Assembly (NCBI RefSeq): GCF_049634645.1
Contig: NC_134711.1
Coordinates: 155,332,105 to 155,396,104, forward strand
DNA: 64,000 bases
Source of the DNA: Pelodiscus sinensis
Lineage: Eukaryota; Chordata; Testudines; Trionychidae
Reading direction: 5' to 3'
The notes under the pieces are model-generated. The model did not search any database, was not told where the DNA came from, and was given only the letters and a program-made list of their open reading frames with translations. Of this stretch, positions 54,511 to 64,000 are shown piece after piece. How positions within the stretch are numbered: the first letter of the stretch is position 1; each line of letters opens with the position of its first letter. A program made the position numbers and the translations under genes.

Positions 54511-56235
54511 TAGTCTTGCCCATAGTTTAACAAAGAGTAAACTAAATTGTTTCATGTTCATTATTTCTTTCATAGACCATAAACACTCCTTTGGACCTGG
54601 TCATTTTTGTCATGTAATTACAGTTAGATACACGAGGCAAATTAAAAAAAAAAACCCTCTGAATAGTAAAAACCCTGTCTGAAAAAAGTCACAGTTGTGG
54701 AGTAAGCAGTTTAAAAAAAAACTTCACTTGCTTAAGAGGCTAAAATCTAACTGTTTCAATGCACTATACCCACGTTGATTGAAAAACACCATTAACACTT
54801 CACATGTTAAACGAAAGCCTATTTCACATGATAAATGCCCTCAAAAGCATCTAAAATCAGAAATATTCTTTGTCCTTTTTTAAGCTCACTTTTTAGTACT
54901 TAAGTTGGAAAAAACTGAGACTAATGTTGACATATTAATGTGTCTATAATGAATAAACAGAAGATTTTAAAGTTCTAACCCACCAGCAGTCTCATTTATC
55001 ATTCCATTTTTGGAAGGGAAATAAAAGATTTAAATGTCAAAGCTATAATGTCAGGACTGTTTATAATGTCAAGTGTTGCTGGTTGCATACGCTGTCTGCT
55101 GTCTTGATCAAACCAGCAACTGGTATGATAATTACAGATGATGTGGCACATATCATGTGCAATTGGATACAGATTTGAAGTGAATCTGGGAGAAAAAAAC
55201 ATTCTATGTTCAAGCCTTGATAATTTCCCTTCATCTGTGGGGTGCAATAGCCCACACAATCATTAATGTGCATGAAACTGCTGCTTTCAAAACACCTAGC
55301 AACCATGCCCCTGAGTATGATCAGACAATGAGAATTTATTTTCATAATTGAGTGCTTGTAATTTGATAACCTGTTTCAGATTTGAGAGACACTCCATCTT
55401 CAATAGAACCAAAGAGAACTACAATTCTCCCTCTACTACTTGCTCCTGCAGTTTCTTTTCAGCTCAGGCAATTAATCTTATTATTTCTGAAGTAAAATTG
55501 TGGGTTTTTTTTTAAACTGTCCTCTGGACTTTTTAAATAATTACTCCATAAAGGGCAGTGTTACTCAACAGTTCCAAAGGGTAATGAATTGATTAATGGT
55601 TGTATTCAGATTAAGGTGAGAAGAAAACTAGGTTTAATAAACCCCCCATTGGACATCAAAGCATTAAGTCATTTTAATTTAAAGATGTAATAAAACCAAG
55701 AAAGTTTTCCAAATGGATGTTTATCTCTGGCACAGTAAGCTGATGGAGGTATTTCCAAGATAATCCACTCCTATTTTAAGCACTGATTAGTGCAAATGTT
55801 AATACAAACCATGCTTCATTCTTAATTGATCCAGATAGAAGCCAATCCTATTTAGTGGTTTATCACCACATTGTAAATTGCAGGTAAAACCAGTGCTTAA
55901 AAGAACCAATTCACTAGCTCAATATCTTCTGCAAAGTGTGTGTGTGGTTTTTTTTTTTGTTTTGCTATTGTCAGTGTTTATCCATTACTCTAAACATTGT
56001 TGATAGTGATCAGAGAGGCTGGTTGTGCTGCCACAAATAAGTTTACTATTGTGTGTGGATAAAGTTTCATGTTCAGTAGTCACTGTATCCATTGACAAGA
56101 AAGAAAAAAATAAGGTACAGACACAAGAGTGAAGTCTCTGAGGTGACAATTATTCCTGGAGGTTGACGTCAGTGACTGTCTATGCAGAGTCTTGAAGATT
56201 TCTAATATCTGTGGTGGTCTCAGGGTCAGCAAACC
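54511..56235. other. unassigned region, likely 3' UTR and downstream of the GUCA1-like gene
   Basis: AT-rich. A minus-strand AATAAA (plus TTTATT) occurs near 55334, about 0.9 kb past the stop codon, and could be a poly(A) signal. No repeat is recognised over most of 54.5-56.2 kb, unusual for this window. Confidence 0.4.
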
Positions 56236-56366
56236 TCAGATGCTATGACGCCTCCCACTTTGTATGACTTTAAGTACATTGGAAAGGTCAAAACTTTTTG
56301 AAATCAGTTCCAAGAGGCTTGTGTCACTTTCCACGCCATTGATAAACTCTTCTAAAGTCAATTCCC
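56236..56366 (-). CDS. guanylate cyclase activating protein, last coding exon (GUCA1C-like)
   Basis: On minus, acceptor TTCATTTTAG is followed by two bases finishing a glycine codon and then 42 sense codons and TGA: ELTLEEFINGVESDTSLLEL, then ISKSFDLSNVLKVIQSG and RRHSI. The start falls inside EF-hand 4: (D)-G-E-L-T-L-E-E-F is the second half of the calcium loop, with E at the last coordinating position. K-S-F-D-x-S-N-V-L-x-V-I is the GCAP C-terminal helix and is closest to GUCA1C (GCAP3) among the paralogues I know. GCAP genes have an intron at this D-G|E-L site. These proteins regulate photoreceptor guanylate cyclase in response to calcium. The earlier exons (myristoylated N-terminus, EF1-3) are not found in the 7.6 kb to the right. 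Confidence 0.82.
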
Positions 56367-58696
56367 CTAAAATGAAACAAAATTCAGTTTAGAAACTGGA
56401 GGCCAGAGATTATTAGGTCCCGCTGAACCCTGCTGTAATAACTGGGTTTACACATTTATCCCATTTGCGAACATCCCTGTGGGAGTGTGGAGTAACATTT
56501 GTAAAGTGGCTCAGTGACCTATAACTATAAATATTGATGTGAAAAGGTGCAAAGGGAACTAGAATTATTAGTCCAAACAAAAAGGCCTCCTGATATAACT
56601 CAAGGAGTGTTTAATATCATGTCTGGTAAATAAGAGGTTTGTGGGACTGGAAATCAGTGAACCCATATTAGCGTGTCAGAAATTAGGCCTAACTGGTAGA
56701 TAAAACAATGAGGATACCAATGATTTTGTCCATCGGTCCCTTTTAGGAGACTTAAAAGGAAAGGCTTGGGGAATGTAATTAGGAGAAGCAGAAAAGAAGC
56801 TGTCAGCCGACCACCTCTGAAGTGAGCGGAACCATCATGGCTACCACTCCCACCATCTTCATGGACACTGGAATCTATTGTAATGTTGTTGGGCATTTGT
56901 CATCCTGATCCAGAAATTTCCTGACCAGACTCGGCCAGGACAGAATTTAAGATGACATCCTCACTTTTTCCACTGACTCTGGCTGAATCCCAACCACCAC
57001 CATGGATGTGAAAGACTGTTACATCCTTCTCCCTCTTGTTTATCCTTAGCCTTCCACAACTTATTTCTTGTCTTTCCTATCCTTCTTCCTTCTAATGAAT
57101 ATCTGGTCTAGCTGGCCTTGTCTGTAAGCCTGTTACCAGAAAGGCAGCTAAAAGCAATGCCTTAAAGAGCCTAACTATTGTGTGGGCAGATCTCAAAACT
57201 ACTGAGAATCAACTACATGATGACATGCCTGTGTTTCTACAGAAATGATGTCGCATGTGAAATTCAACACAAGAGATAGAAGCTGCACATTCTATCGTTG
57301 CTGTTCTTTTTCTATCCTCTTAGTGTACTTATCTTGTTTTGTTTCTATTGGGAAATGGGATCCAACTTTAACTTCAGTGGGAGCTCCAGCCAATTCCAGC
57401 TAACTTCCTATCTTTTCCCCCCAAATGCAAGCTATTACCATCTTTGATACCAAAGACAGTCAGACAAGGAGTTTTCTTTTAAAAGTTTTCTACACAGAAC
57501 GCGAACAAGGGATATTGTTGAAATGAAATCCTTACTTAATATCTCACATTTCCAAGGCTTTAACTGTTTTTCTTTCTTTCTCTGCATCTCTATGTGGCTT
57601 AAATGATTGCTAATGGTGAGTTTACCCTGGCACTAAGCAAGCTGGTGGTAAACTGTATACCAAACCCCAAATCTTGCTTAACACTTTTTATGTTGGGCAG
57701 TGACTGGGATGTGTTAATACCTTTGACTCTTTGGAGCCATTGATTCCTTCTGAATTAAAACAACACCCACCACATGGCTATTTTCCATGGATTGGGTTCA
57801 TTGTCATTTTCATGTTCTGTCTCACTTGAGATTTGAACAGAGATCACTGAAATATAAAACAGGCCTTGTCTACCCTGCATGTTGCATTTCAAACTGAAAA
57901 TCAGAACATTGGTAGTTTATATCTGTTAACATGGGTGCTATCAACCACAACTCCTATTGAAGTGAATGGCAGCTACCAATGCTCAGCATTGTCAGCAAAG
58001 AAAAAGATCACAAATGAAAGCATCATAAAGGCTGAACCTAACTGCACAGCCCTATAAAGAAAATAATAACAGTCATGTAGGCAAGCTTCTCAAACTATGG
58101 CATTTACAGTTAGCCAAATGGACAGTGACATCTATGCTCTGCTGTAGTATTTAGTCCTGATGTATTTGAAGTGTGGGTTATAACTGGACACTCTGATGAT
58201 CAATATTGATTAGATAATGACAGCCTTATGTGAAGTGCTCCCAATTTCAAGAGACTGTGTTGAACACCAGAATGACTTAAAGACAGCGCTGAGATTCAGC
58301 ATTCAGAACGAGAAACTTTTTTAGTCTTCGGCTGATTTTTCTACCATGGGAAGGATGGGAGCACCCACTCCAACACAGTAGGTCCAAATCCTGGTATCCT
58401 TTCAATGTTATTTACAAAGTCTTTGTGCTATGGATTCATGATACAGCCCAGTTGGTACATAAATCAGTTTCATGAACAGCCGAAACATGAATTTTAAGAA
58501 TGTAGTGTAGGATTTTCAAGATAACTTAATGATTTCAGACCATAAGTTCCACTGACATTCAGTGGGACCTGTGCTTCTGGCACTTAGTCTTTAAGGACGC
58601 ATTTTTTTTTTCGGTATTCCCACAATATTCTTACCAGCAAGTTAAAGAAGTATGAATGAAATGAAATGCAATTGTGGGATTTTCAAAAACGCTTCA
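56367..58696. other. intron of the GUCA1-like gene, unassigned
   Basis: No upstream GCAP exon was found. A donor-like site near 57434-57440 was considered and rejected. Otherwise featureless AT-rich sequence. Confidence 0.4.
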
Positions 58697-58916
58697 GGGT
58701 GCGTCTACACTTGCACCCTAGTTCGAACTAGGGATGCAAATGTAGGCAACCAAAATTGCTAATGAATCAGGGATTAAAATATCCCACCCTTCATTAGCAT
58801 GATCTCGCCGGTGTGTTACTCCGCTCAACAGCTGTTCCGAAAGTGAAAGTGAACGCGGGGATGTGTTAGTTTGAACCAAGCCTCTTGGTTCGAACTAATG
58901 TTATTCCTCATTTTGG
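58697..58916. mobile_element. left half of a MITE, cut at its centre by LTR sequence
   Basis: Starts GGGTGCGTCTACACTTGC, contains CCCTAGTTCGAACTAGGG and GGTTCGAACTAATGTTATTC, and stops at CCTCATTTTGGGG, the position of the shared central core. The matching right half is absent; LTR-like sequence follows directly. Confidence 0.7.
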
Positions 58917-59084
58917 GGGGCAGGTCCTAGAACCCGAACAGGCAGCCCCAACACCAAGAGGGAGACCTGCCCCTCGACAACTTGGTGGAGAATCTGGGTA
59001 CTGGATCACCCCTGAACCTAGAGGAGGTAAGATGATGTTAGTGCAATTAGAGGGACAAAACACTGATTTAAAGAGGGTGGGATG

Positions 59085-59330
59085 GAACCCGCAAAATTTC
59101 TGGAAGGGCTGGCCAAGAGACAGTGGGAGCAGCTCCAACAGCTGAGCCAGATGCTGCAGCAATGGACTGCTTAACAACTGCAGAAACAACAGCAACTGTT
59201 CCAGAAGCTAGTGGAGTTGTGGCAAGCCCAACAGGATCAATGGCTGTGATCGTGGGAGATGGCGGACTGTGGATACGCCCAGGGATTGACCGTGGGGCAC
59301 CGGTCTCAGGGAAGCGGGCCAGCAAAGGTT
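59085..59330 (+). pseudogene. LTR-retrotransposon gag remnant
   Basis: A glutamine-rich stretch (WEQLQQLSQMLQQW, a stop, then QKQQQLFQKLVELWQAQQDQ) resembles the coiled N-terminal region of gag. The capsid and zinc-knuckle parts are not recognised, so most of gag is deleted. Confidence 0.5.
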
Positions 59331-59344
59331 GTGCCTGAGGTATA

Positions 59345-59660
59345 GGTGGAAGGGACCCCTGTCAGGGCCCTAATAGACTCCAGGTGTAGCCAGACCTTGA
59401 TACAGGATAACCTGTGATGGACCCCGAACCTTCAGGGGGTCCTGTCCTACTGCAGTGTGTACATGGGGATGTAAGGTCATACCCGATAGCTTGGTTGCGA
59501 ATAGCAGACTCCTGTGAGGAAAAGATTTGTCGGGTGGGATTGGTCCCCCGACTGGCGTACCTGGTAATATTGGGACAAGATTGGCCAGGTCTCCGCAGGT
59601 TGCTCCAACACTGGGCCCAGCAAGAACCATCAGAAATAGGAAGGCAGCCCTGAGGAGGAA
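59345..59660 (+). pseudogene. retropepsin-like protease remnant
   Basis: TPVRALIDSGCSQTLIQ (about 59354-59404) contains the catalytic D-S-G of the retroviral-type protease. The following text (DVRSYPIAWLRIADS, VGLVPRLAYLVILGQDWPGL) matches the C-terminal half, with hydrophobic flap and I-L-G-x-D-W box. There is a frame change between the two parts. Confidence 0.7.
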
Positions 59661-59904
59661 CGGTGGCAGCTCAGGGTGACACCCCAGAACCTGATAAAGA
59701 ACTGGGAGCTGAAACTGGGACAGCAGGCCAAGCGAGACCCCAGCGGCTGCTGGTAGATGGGAAAGAGACAGAGTGACCGGAGGCCAGAGAGGATTTTCTG
59801 TGGGACCAGCGAGAGGACCCAACGTTAAGCCAAGCCTGGGAGCAAGTCCAAGAGACAGAGAGCGAGGAACCAAGAGACAGGCTGGCGGTGAGGACTGAGG
59901 TTTG

Positions 59905-61050
59905 AGATTTGAAACAACCGGCTTTACCGGGTGGTTCGAGACCCGCAGATGGACGAGGAATTTGCGCAGCTTCTAGTGCCCTCCAGTTACAGAAAGGGGG
60001 TGCTGCGGTTGGGCCATGCCAACCCCTAGGCTGGACACTTGGGTTGGGAGAAAACCCTGCAGTGTGTGGCCCAGAGATTTTTTTGGCCAGGAATCCACTG
60101 GGAGGTACATTAGTTCTGTGAATCCTGCCCCGAATATCAGCACACCAACCCAAAGGGAGTACTCAAGGCTGCGCTGGTGGCCCTGCGAGTGGTAGGAGTC
60201 TGCTTTGAGCAGATCGGGTTGGACTTGGTGGGGCTCTTCGAGAAGGCAAGCTCGGGGTGCCAATATATCCTGGTTATAGTGGATTGTGCTACAAGGTACC
60301 CCGAGGCAGTGCCGTTACCGAATACCACAGCCCCTACCATAGCCGCTGAACTCCTTAAGGTGTTCTCCAGAGTGGGGATACTGAAGGAGATACTGACAGA
60401 TCAGGGCACCAACGTTTCATCCAAATGAATGGCAGAGCTACTCCGGCTGTTAAACATCTGAGCCCTGCAAACTACCGTATACAATCCCTAAAGAGACGGC
60501 TTGGTAGAGTGGTTTATTCAGACATTGAAATCAATGCTCTGGAAGTTTGTAGAAGAGGATCCCTGGGGCTGGGACAAAATTCTCCCAGCCTTACTTTTCG
60601 CCATGCAGGAAGTGCCGCAAACATTGACAGGTTTCTCCCCTTTCGAGCTCCTCTACAGGCAGCAACTCCAGGGGATGCTTGACCTCCTGAGAGAGGACTG
60701 TGAGGTGCAGGAGTCCCGGGTGATGGGCACGGTCCCCTATGTGTTGCAGTTGAGGGAGTGCCTGCAGAAGTTAGGGGAATTTGCATGGACCAACCTGCTG
60801 CAGGCTCAGGAGATCCAAGCCCTGTACTATAATAGGGGGACGAAACTATGGACTTTTGAGCCCGGAGACTGTGCGCTCCTACGCTTACCCTCTAAGGAAT
60901 CAAAATTGCTCACCAAATGGCAAGGCCTGTTTGAGGTAGTGTACCAGGTAGGACCCATAGATTACGAGGTGAGATTGACAGGTAGGAAGAAAGGTGTGCA
61001 GATTTATCACGTGAACTGTCTAAAAAATGGAAGTTGCATGAAGGAATCTT
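59905..61050 (+). pseudogene. integrase (zinc-binding, DDE core and C-terminal domain), upstream of RT
   Basis: The N-terminal H-H-C-C zinc region is spread over frames at 59975-60150 (GHANPLG-like, then SCPEYQHTNPKG-like text). The DDE core begins FEQIGLDLVGLFEKASSG, with the first acidic residue in LVIVDCATRYPEAVPL (about 60270-60315). The second is in ILTDQGTNVS (about 60390-60420). The third is in LVEWFIQTLKSM (about 60500-60535). The C-terminal part ends ALLRLPSKESKLLTKWQGLF, then EVVYQVGPIDYEVR and YHVNCLKNG. The frame from about 60500 to 61052 is still open. A stop at about 60425 and frame shifts disrupt the core. Confidence 0.85.
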
Positions 61051-61079
61051 GATCACCTCCGGCCCGCTCGACGATGACT

Positions 61080-62040
61080 TAGGACCTTCGACCATGGACA
61101 CCACCACCAACCAACCGATCACCCTGGGAGAAGAACTGAACCCGGAAGAAAGGAAGGAGTTACACTGCTTGGTCCTAAAGTACTCCCACGTCTTATCCAC
61201 GCATCCAGGCTGGACTAGCTTGATCAGCCATCATATAAGCACCCTACCGGGCAATAAAGTACGTAATCATCATTGCCTGCTACCAAGGAAGATGTGGGGG
61301 CCCGTACAGAAAGAGCTCCTGGTGATGCTGGAAATGGGAGTAATAGAAGAATCACGCAGTGAGGGGCGGAGCCCCATCGTGCTTGTCCCAAAACCAGATG
61401 GATCGATACAATTTTGTATTGACTTCCGGAAGGTTCGATGCCTATCCCATGCCACGAGTGGATGAGTTGTTAGAAAGACTAGGTAAAGCCCGGTACCTCT
61501 CCACATTGGACTTAATGAAGGGGTACTGGCAAATCCCGCTGACCCAGGCCTCCAAGAGAAGACTGCCTTCCCCACACTGTTTGGGCTGTATCAATTCATC
61601 ACCATGCTCTTCGGACTACATGGGGTGGCTGCCACCTTCCAACGCTTAGTAGACTAACTATTGCACCCCCACCAGCTATATGCCATTGCATACAGAGATG
61701 ATATAGTGGTCTATAGCCACACATGGCCGGAATATCTCCAACACCTGGAAGCGGTACTAAAGACCCTGGGGAGCGAACCTTACAGCAAACCCTGGAAAGT
61801 GTCACTTGGGACATAGGGAGGTGACTTATATGGTGTGGGAGAGGGACTTTGAGACCCTTAGTGGAGTGGAAAAGGCCAACGACGAAGAGACAGATTCAGC
61901 AATTCCCGGGACTGGTGGGATATTATCTCCAATAGATGCCCGACTTTTCAGCATTGGCGGCACCACTATTGGACCTGACCAGAAATTCCATGCTGACCAA
62001 GATACAATGGGCACAGGATCGTGAGGGGTCTTTCCAAGCA
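61080..62040 (+). pseudogene. Ty3/gypsy reverse transcriptase, frameshifted
   Basis: 61034-61465 is open and carries HISTLPGNKVRN, ELLVMLEMGVIEESRSEGRS, PIVLVPKPDGSIQFCIDFRK. It shifts frame to FDAYPMPRVDELLERLGKAR, YLSTLDLMKGYWQIPLT (first catalytic D). The palm motif at about 61690 reads YRDDIVVYSHTW, where the usual Y-x-D-D position is R-D-D after Y. Later frames give the thumb and connection remnants. Lies downstream of the integrase rather than upstream. Confidence 0.82.
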
Positions 62041-62049
62041 TTGTAAAGA

Positions 62050-62490
62050 CATTTGATGGAGGTGCCAGTGTTGTTTCCTCCAGACTTTTCTAAGAACTTT
62101 ATCCTCTACACAGATGCCTCCAAGAGGGGGTTAGGGACTGTGCTAGCTCCAGAAGTGGATGGTGAAGAACACCTGGTGCTCTATATGAGCCGGAAACTCT
62201 TCCCACGGGAGCAGAAGTACTCCACATTTGAAAAAGAGGCACTGGCAGTAAAATGGGCCTTAGATGCTCTCCGGTACTACCTATTAGGTAGCCACTTCCA
62301 ACTGGTAATGAACCATGCCCCTTTGAGATGGCTGCACAGCATGAAGGACACCAACCCCATGATAATGCGGTGGTACTTATCGCTACAGCCATATGATTTC
62401 GAGGTGGCTCACCACCGGGTAAGGCTCATGCGAATGCAGATTTTTTTTCCCAGGTGGGAGAGGAGGAAACCAGGTCAAAACAGAGCATAA
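62050..62490 (+). pseudogene. Ty3/gypsy RNase H
   Basis: One open frame: FSKNFILYTDASKRGLGTVL (first D), LYMSRKLFPREQKYSTFEKE (conserved E) and ALAVKWALDALRYYLLG, with NHAPLRWLHSMKDTNP where the consensus has T-D-H-x-x-L, so the second D is replaced (MNHAPL). PYDFEVAHHR ends the domain. It runs to 22 bp before the 3' LTR. Confidence 0.85.
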
Positions 62491-62511
62491 CCACCCATTT
62501 AAGGGGGAGGG

Positions 62512-63189
62512 TGTGTGACGGGCCGGACAGACTCCGCACTGAAGGGCAGGGAGTAGCCCAGGCCCAGCTGTCTGAGAAGGTCCTGCCCATCCAGCTCTGC
62601 TGGGCATGCTCCCAGCAGAGTCAGAGCATAAAAGCAGAGAGAGCCCTGCAGCGAGGAAGGCTGCTGGGGGAAGGAGTAGGCCAGGCAGCACCTGTGTTTC
62701 TGCAGCAGCTGAAACCTGAGTCACCGCCCGCAGCCGACTCCAGAGCCGAGCAAGCAGCCGCTACCCCCGGGGAGGCAGGAGCACCCTCAGACCCAGCGCC
62801 AGCCCTGGTAAGGACCGATCTGGGACTACAGGGGAGCCAGGGTGTGGTAGGAAGCAGCCCAGGGCAGAGGATTGATAGAGGGGCGCGGCGTGTATCAGCC
62901 AGATTCCCCACTGAGCAGACAGGAGCCATAGTCTCTGCCTAAAGGACCCTGGGTTGGGACCCAGTGGAGAAGGAGGGCCCGGGTCCCCCTACCACCCTCT
63001 TCCCTACCTTGGCCATCTACCTCTGACCCAGGAGGGGCTTTTTTTGTGACTGGGCAGCAGGTGCCCTATATGCCCTGATAGAGGGGCATGAACTTTGTGA
63101 CTTGGCGCAAGGGCCAAATATACCCTAGGGGAAGGTCCTAGAACCTGAACAGGTGGCCCCAACACCGAGGGGGAGACCCACCCTCCACA
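62512..63189 (+). repeat. 3' LTR of the Gmr1-like element
   Basis: About 678 bp from TGTGTGACGGGCC to CCACA. A TATA-like GAGCATAAAAGCAGAG lies at about 62625. Its last about 63 bp (AAGGTCCTAGAACCTGAACA ...) match the 5' remnant at 58917-58979. The inner region 62700-62900 is GC-rich; frames there are not genes. Confidence 0.85.
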
Positions 63190-63484
63190 CCATTCCTCAC
63201 AACTTGCTACATTTTTTCCCTCTTTCTCAATTTCCCTTCCTTCATAATGACCTGAGTCAATCCTCCCTGTGCCAACAACCAGACTGCCCTGAACTAACTC
63301 CTCCCCACTTCCAGGCAACTTGAAAAGTTTATGACAGGTGTATGAGCACTCACTTATATGCACATGAAAACATTTTAATTATAAGTAGGAGGGAGGGAGG
63401 GGATAGGAAGTTATATCAAGAGATACCCACTGATTGGGATTCCAGAGAGCCAGTCAACCTAGGCAATCACGTACAGGGGCAGCA
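63190..63484. other. unassigned sequence
   Basis: Nothing supported. Confidence 0.4.
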
Positions 63485-63665
63485 TGTGAGTATAGGCCGA
63501 CTCAGCGGTCGCCTAGGGTGCTGCCTTCAACAGGGCGCCCGGGGTGCCTGATGATGATGTCACGGGACGCCCAATGATTCCGTCATGCTATTGATGCCTG
63601 TGCATGAGGGGGCGCCGATCGCACATTCCACCTGGGGCGTCAGCTGCTGCAGCTGGCCTTGGGAC
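63485..63665. mobile_element. probable hAT MITE
   Basis: ATAGGCCGACTCAGCGG...CTAGGGTGC at the left and CACCTGGGGCGTCAGCTGC...GGCCTTGG at the right are loosely inverted, in the style of hAT elements with GCCGGC-type ends. No clear TSD. Confidence 0.4.
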
Positions 63666-64000
63666 GTTCCTGATCTCATATACAATTCAATAGCACTTCT
63701 GCCTTCACAAGAACTGCTTTCATTATCGACCCACAATCATGGATTATTCCCTTCTATTTTAGTATGGGGAAAGGCACCATTCAAATTTTCTCTATGTCCT
63801 ACAGGAATTAAATGCAAGGGGAGCACAGCTTCCCTGCTTGGCTAAAATCAGGGAGTGGAGGGGTTGACTCTTCATTTGAAGCTGGGGGAACCCTGTTTCC
63901 CTAGTACTTATTGTTTCAGTCTAAGAAGGAACTAAACTTGGAGGGGAAATGGGTGCATCATGAGGAGGGCGTGCTGAAGAACCCATTCTAATGAACATCA
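63666..64000. other. unassigned sequence to the window edge
   Basis: Nothing supported. Confidence 0.4.

Larger units (their letters stand above)
58917..63189 (+). mobile_element. Gmr1-like Ty3/gypsy LTR retrotransposon, decayed
   Basis: A 63-bp remnant of a 5' LTR (58917-58979) matches the end of the complete 3' LTR (62512-63189). Between them lie a putative primer-binding site (TGGTGGAGAATCTGGG at about 58984), a gag remnant, an aspartic protease (D-S-G), integrase, reverse transcriptase and RNase H, in that order. Having integrase before RT is the defining trait of the Gmr1-like group of Ty3/gypsy elements first described in cod, and is unlike canonical gypsy. A polypurine tract (AAGGGGGAGGG, 62501-62511) abuts the 3' LTR. 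Stops and frameshifts are present in every gene. Confidence 0.85.

Noticed and set aside
57430..57500. Possible GUCA1 exon 3 ending GAT G|GTAATA on minus
   Set aside because: The translated text (TVFGIKD) does not fit the EF-hand 3-4 linker and the acceptor is unclear.
62454..62942. 162-codon frame across the 3' LTR
   Set aside because: It crosses the polypurine tract and the LTR; GC-rich composition explains the openness.
1..64000. CRISPR arrays, operons, prophage or plasmid features
   Set aside because: The direct-repeat clusters seen are inverted and internal to MITEs or hATs; codon structure, introns and repeats are those of a vertebrate.

Overview
This window looks like nuclear genomic DNA of a vertebrate, most likely a non-avian sauropsid and probably a turtle. 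That is inferred from the mix of transposable elements: CR1 LINEs, DIRS-type tyrosine-recombinase retroelements, a Ty3/gypsy element with integrase ahead of reverse transcriptase, a two-gene Harbinger, a pogo/Tigger element, many hAT elements and many palindromic MITEs. No species call can be proved from the window. Nothing bacterial is present: no operons, CRISPR arrays or recognisable rRNA/tRNA genes. Nearly all long open frames lie inside decayed transposons or skewed-composition repeats.

Host genes. (1) The first exons of HJURP (Holliday junction recognition protein, the CENP-A chaperone) lie on the minus strand. Exon 1 is at 20336-20407, exon 2 at 19330-19396 and exon 3 at 16674-16738; a 25-nt candidate exon 4 is at 14654-14678. 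Together they encode the Scm3-type CENP-A-binding segment, and all junctions are in phase. The start codon sits in a CpG island. Its promoter carries several CCAAT boxes and a CDE/CHR-type tandem site typical of G2/M genes. The rest of the gene is probably beyond the left edge. (2) The last coding exon of a guanylate-cyclase-activating-protein gene (GUCA1 family, GUCA1C-like) is on the minus strand at 56236-56366; its upstream exons probably lie past the right edge. (3) A weak candidate first exon is at 53976-54041 (minus).

Layout. 1-3120: minus-strand DIRS element with a Tc1/mariner-type MITE inserted. 3121-4125: LINE fragment. 4.8-16.4 kb: MITEs and hAT elements, including a 1.7-kb hAT with perfect 8-bp target duplication, and a 1.8-kb Harbinger-type element that contains a CR1 3' end. 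16.4-21 kb: HJURP exons, introns and promoter. 21.1-22.8 kb: three palindromic MITEs in a row, then a hAT. 22.9-28 kb: decayed two-gene Harbinger (Myb/SANT gene on plus, DDE transposase on minus, tail to tail), each gene interrupted by a hAT. 28.7-29.1 kb: palindromic MITE. 30.7-32.7 kb: pogo/Tigger copy. 33.9-35.7 kb: second copy of the Harbinger/CR1 chimera. 35.7-36.8 and 43.2-45.3 kb: CR1 LINEs, each split by a MITE. 38.4-38.8 kb: a 451-bp near-perfect palindrome. 46.4-49.9 kb: plus-strand DIRS element invaded by a MITE and a CR1, with another MITE at its right end. 50-58.7 kb: mostly unassigned sequence with the GUCA1 exon. 58.7-63.2 kb: decayed Gmr1-like LTR retrotransposon.

The most interesting system-level pattern is a set of MITEs sharing outer termini (GG-C/G-TAYGTCTA-C/G-AC) and, in at least eight copies, a central CCTCRTG-AATGAGG-TTAC core. 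Between these, most are filled with a subfamily-specific self-complementary word that usually has CG at its centre (TTGCGCAA, GTCGAC, TTTCGAAA, AGTTCGAACT).
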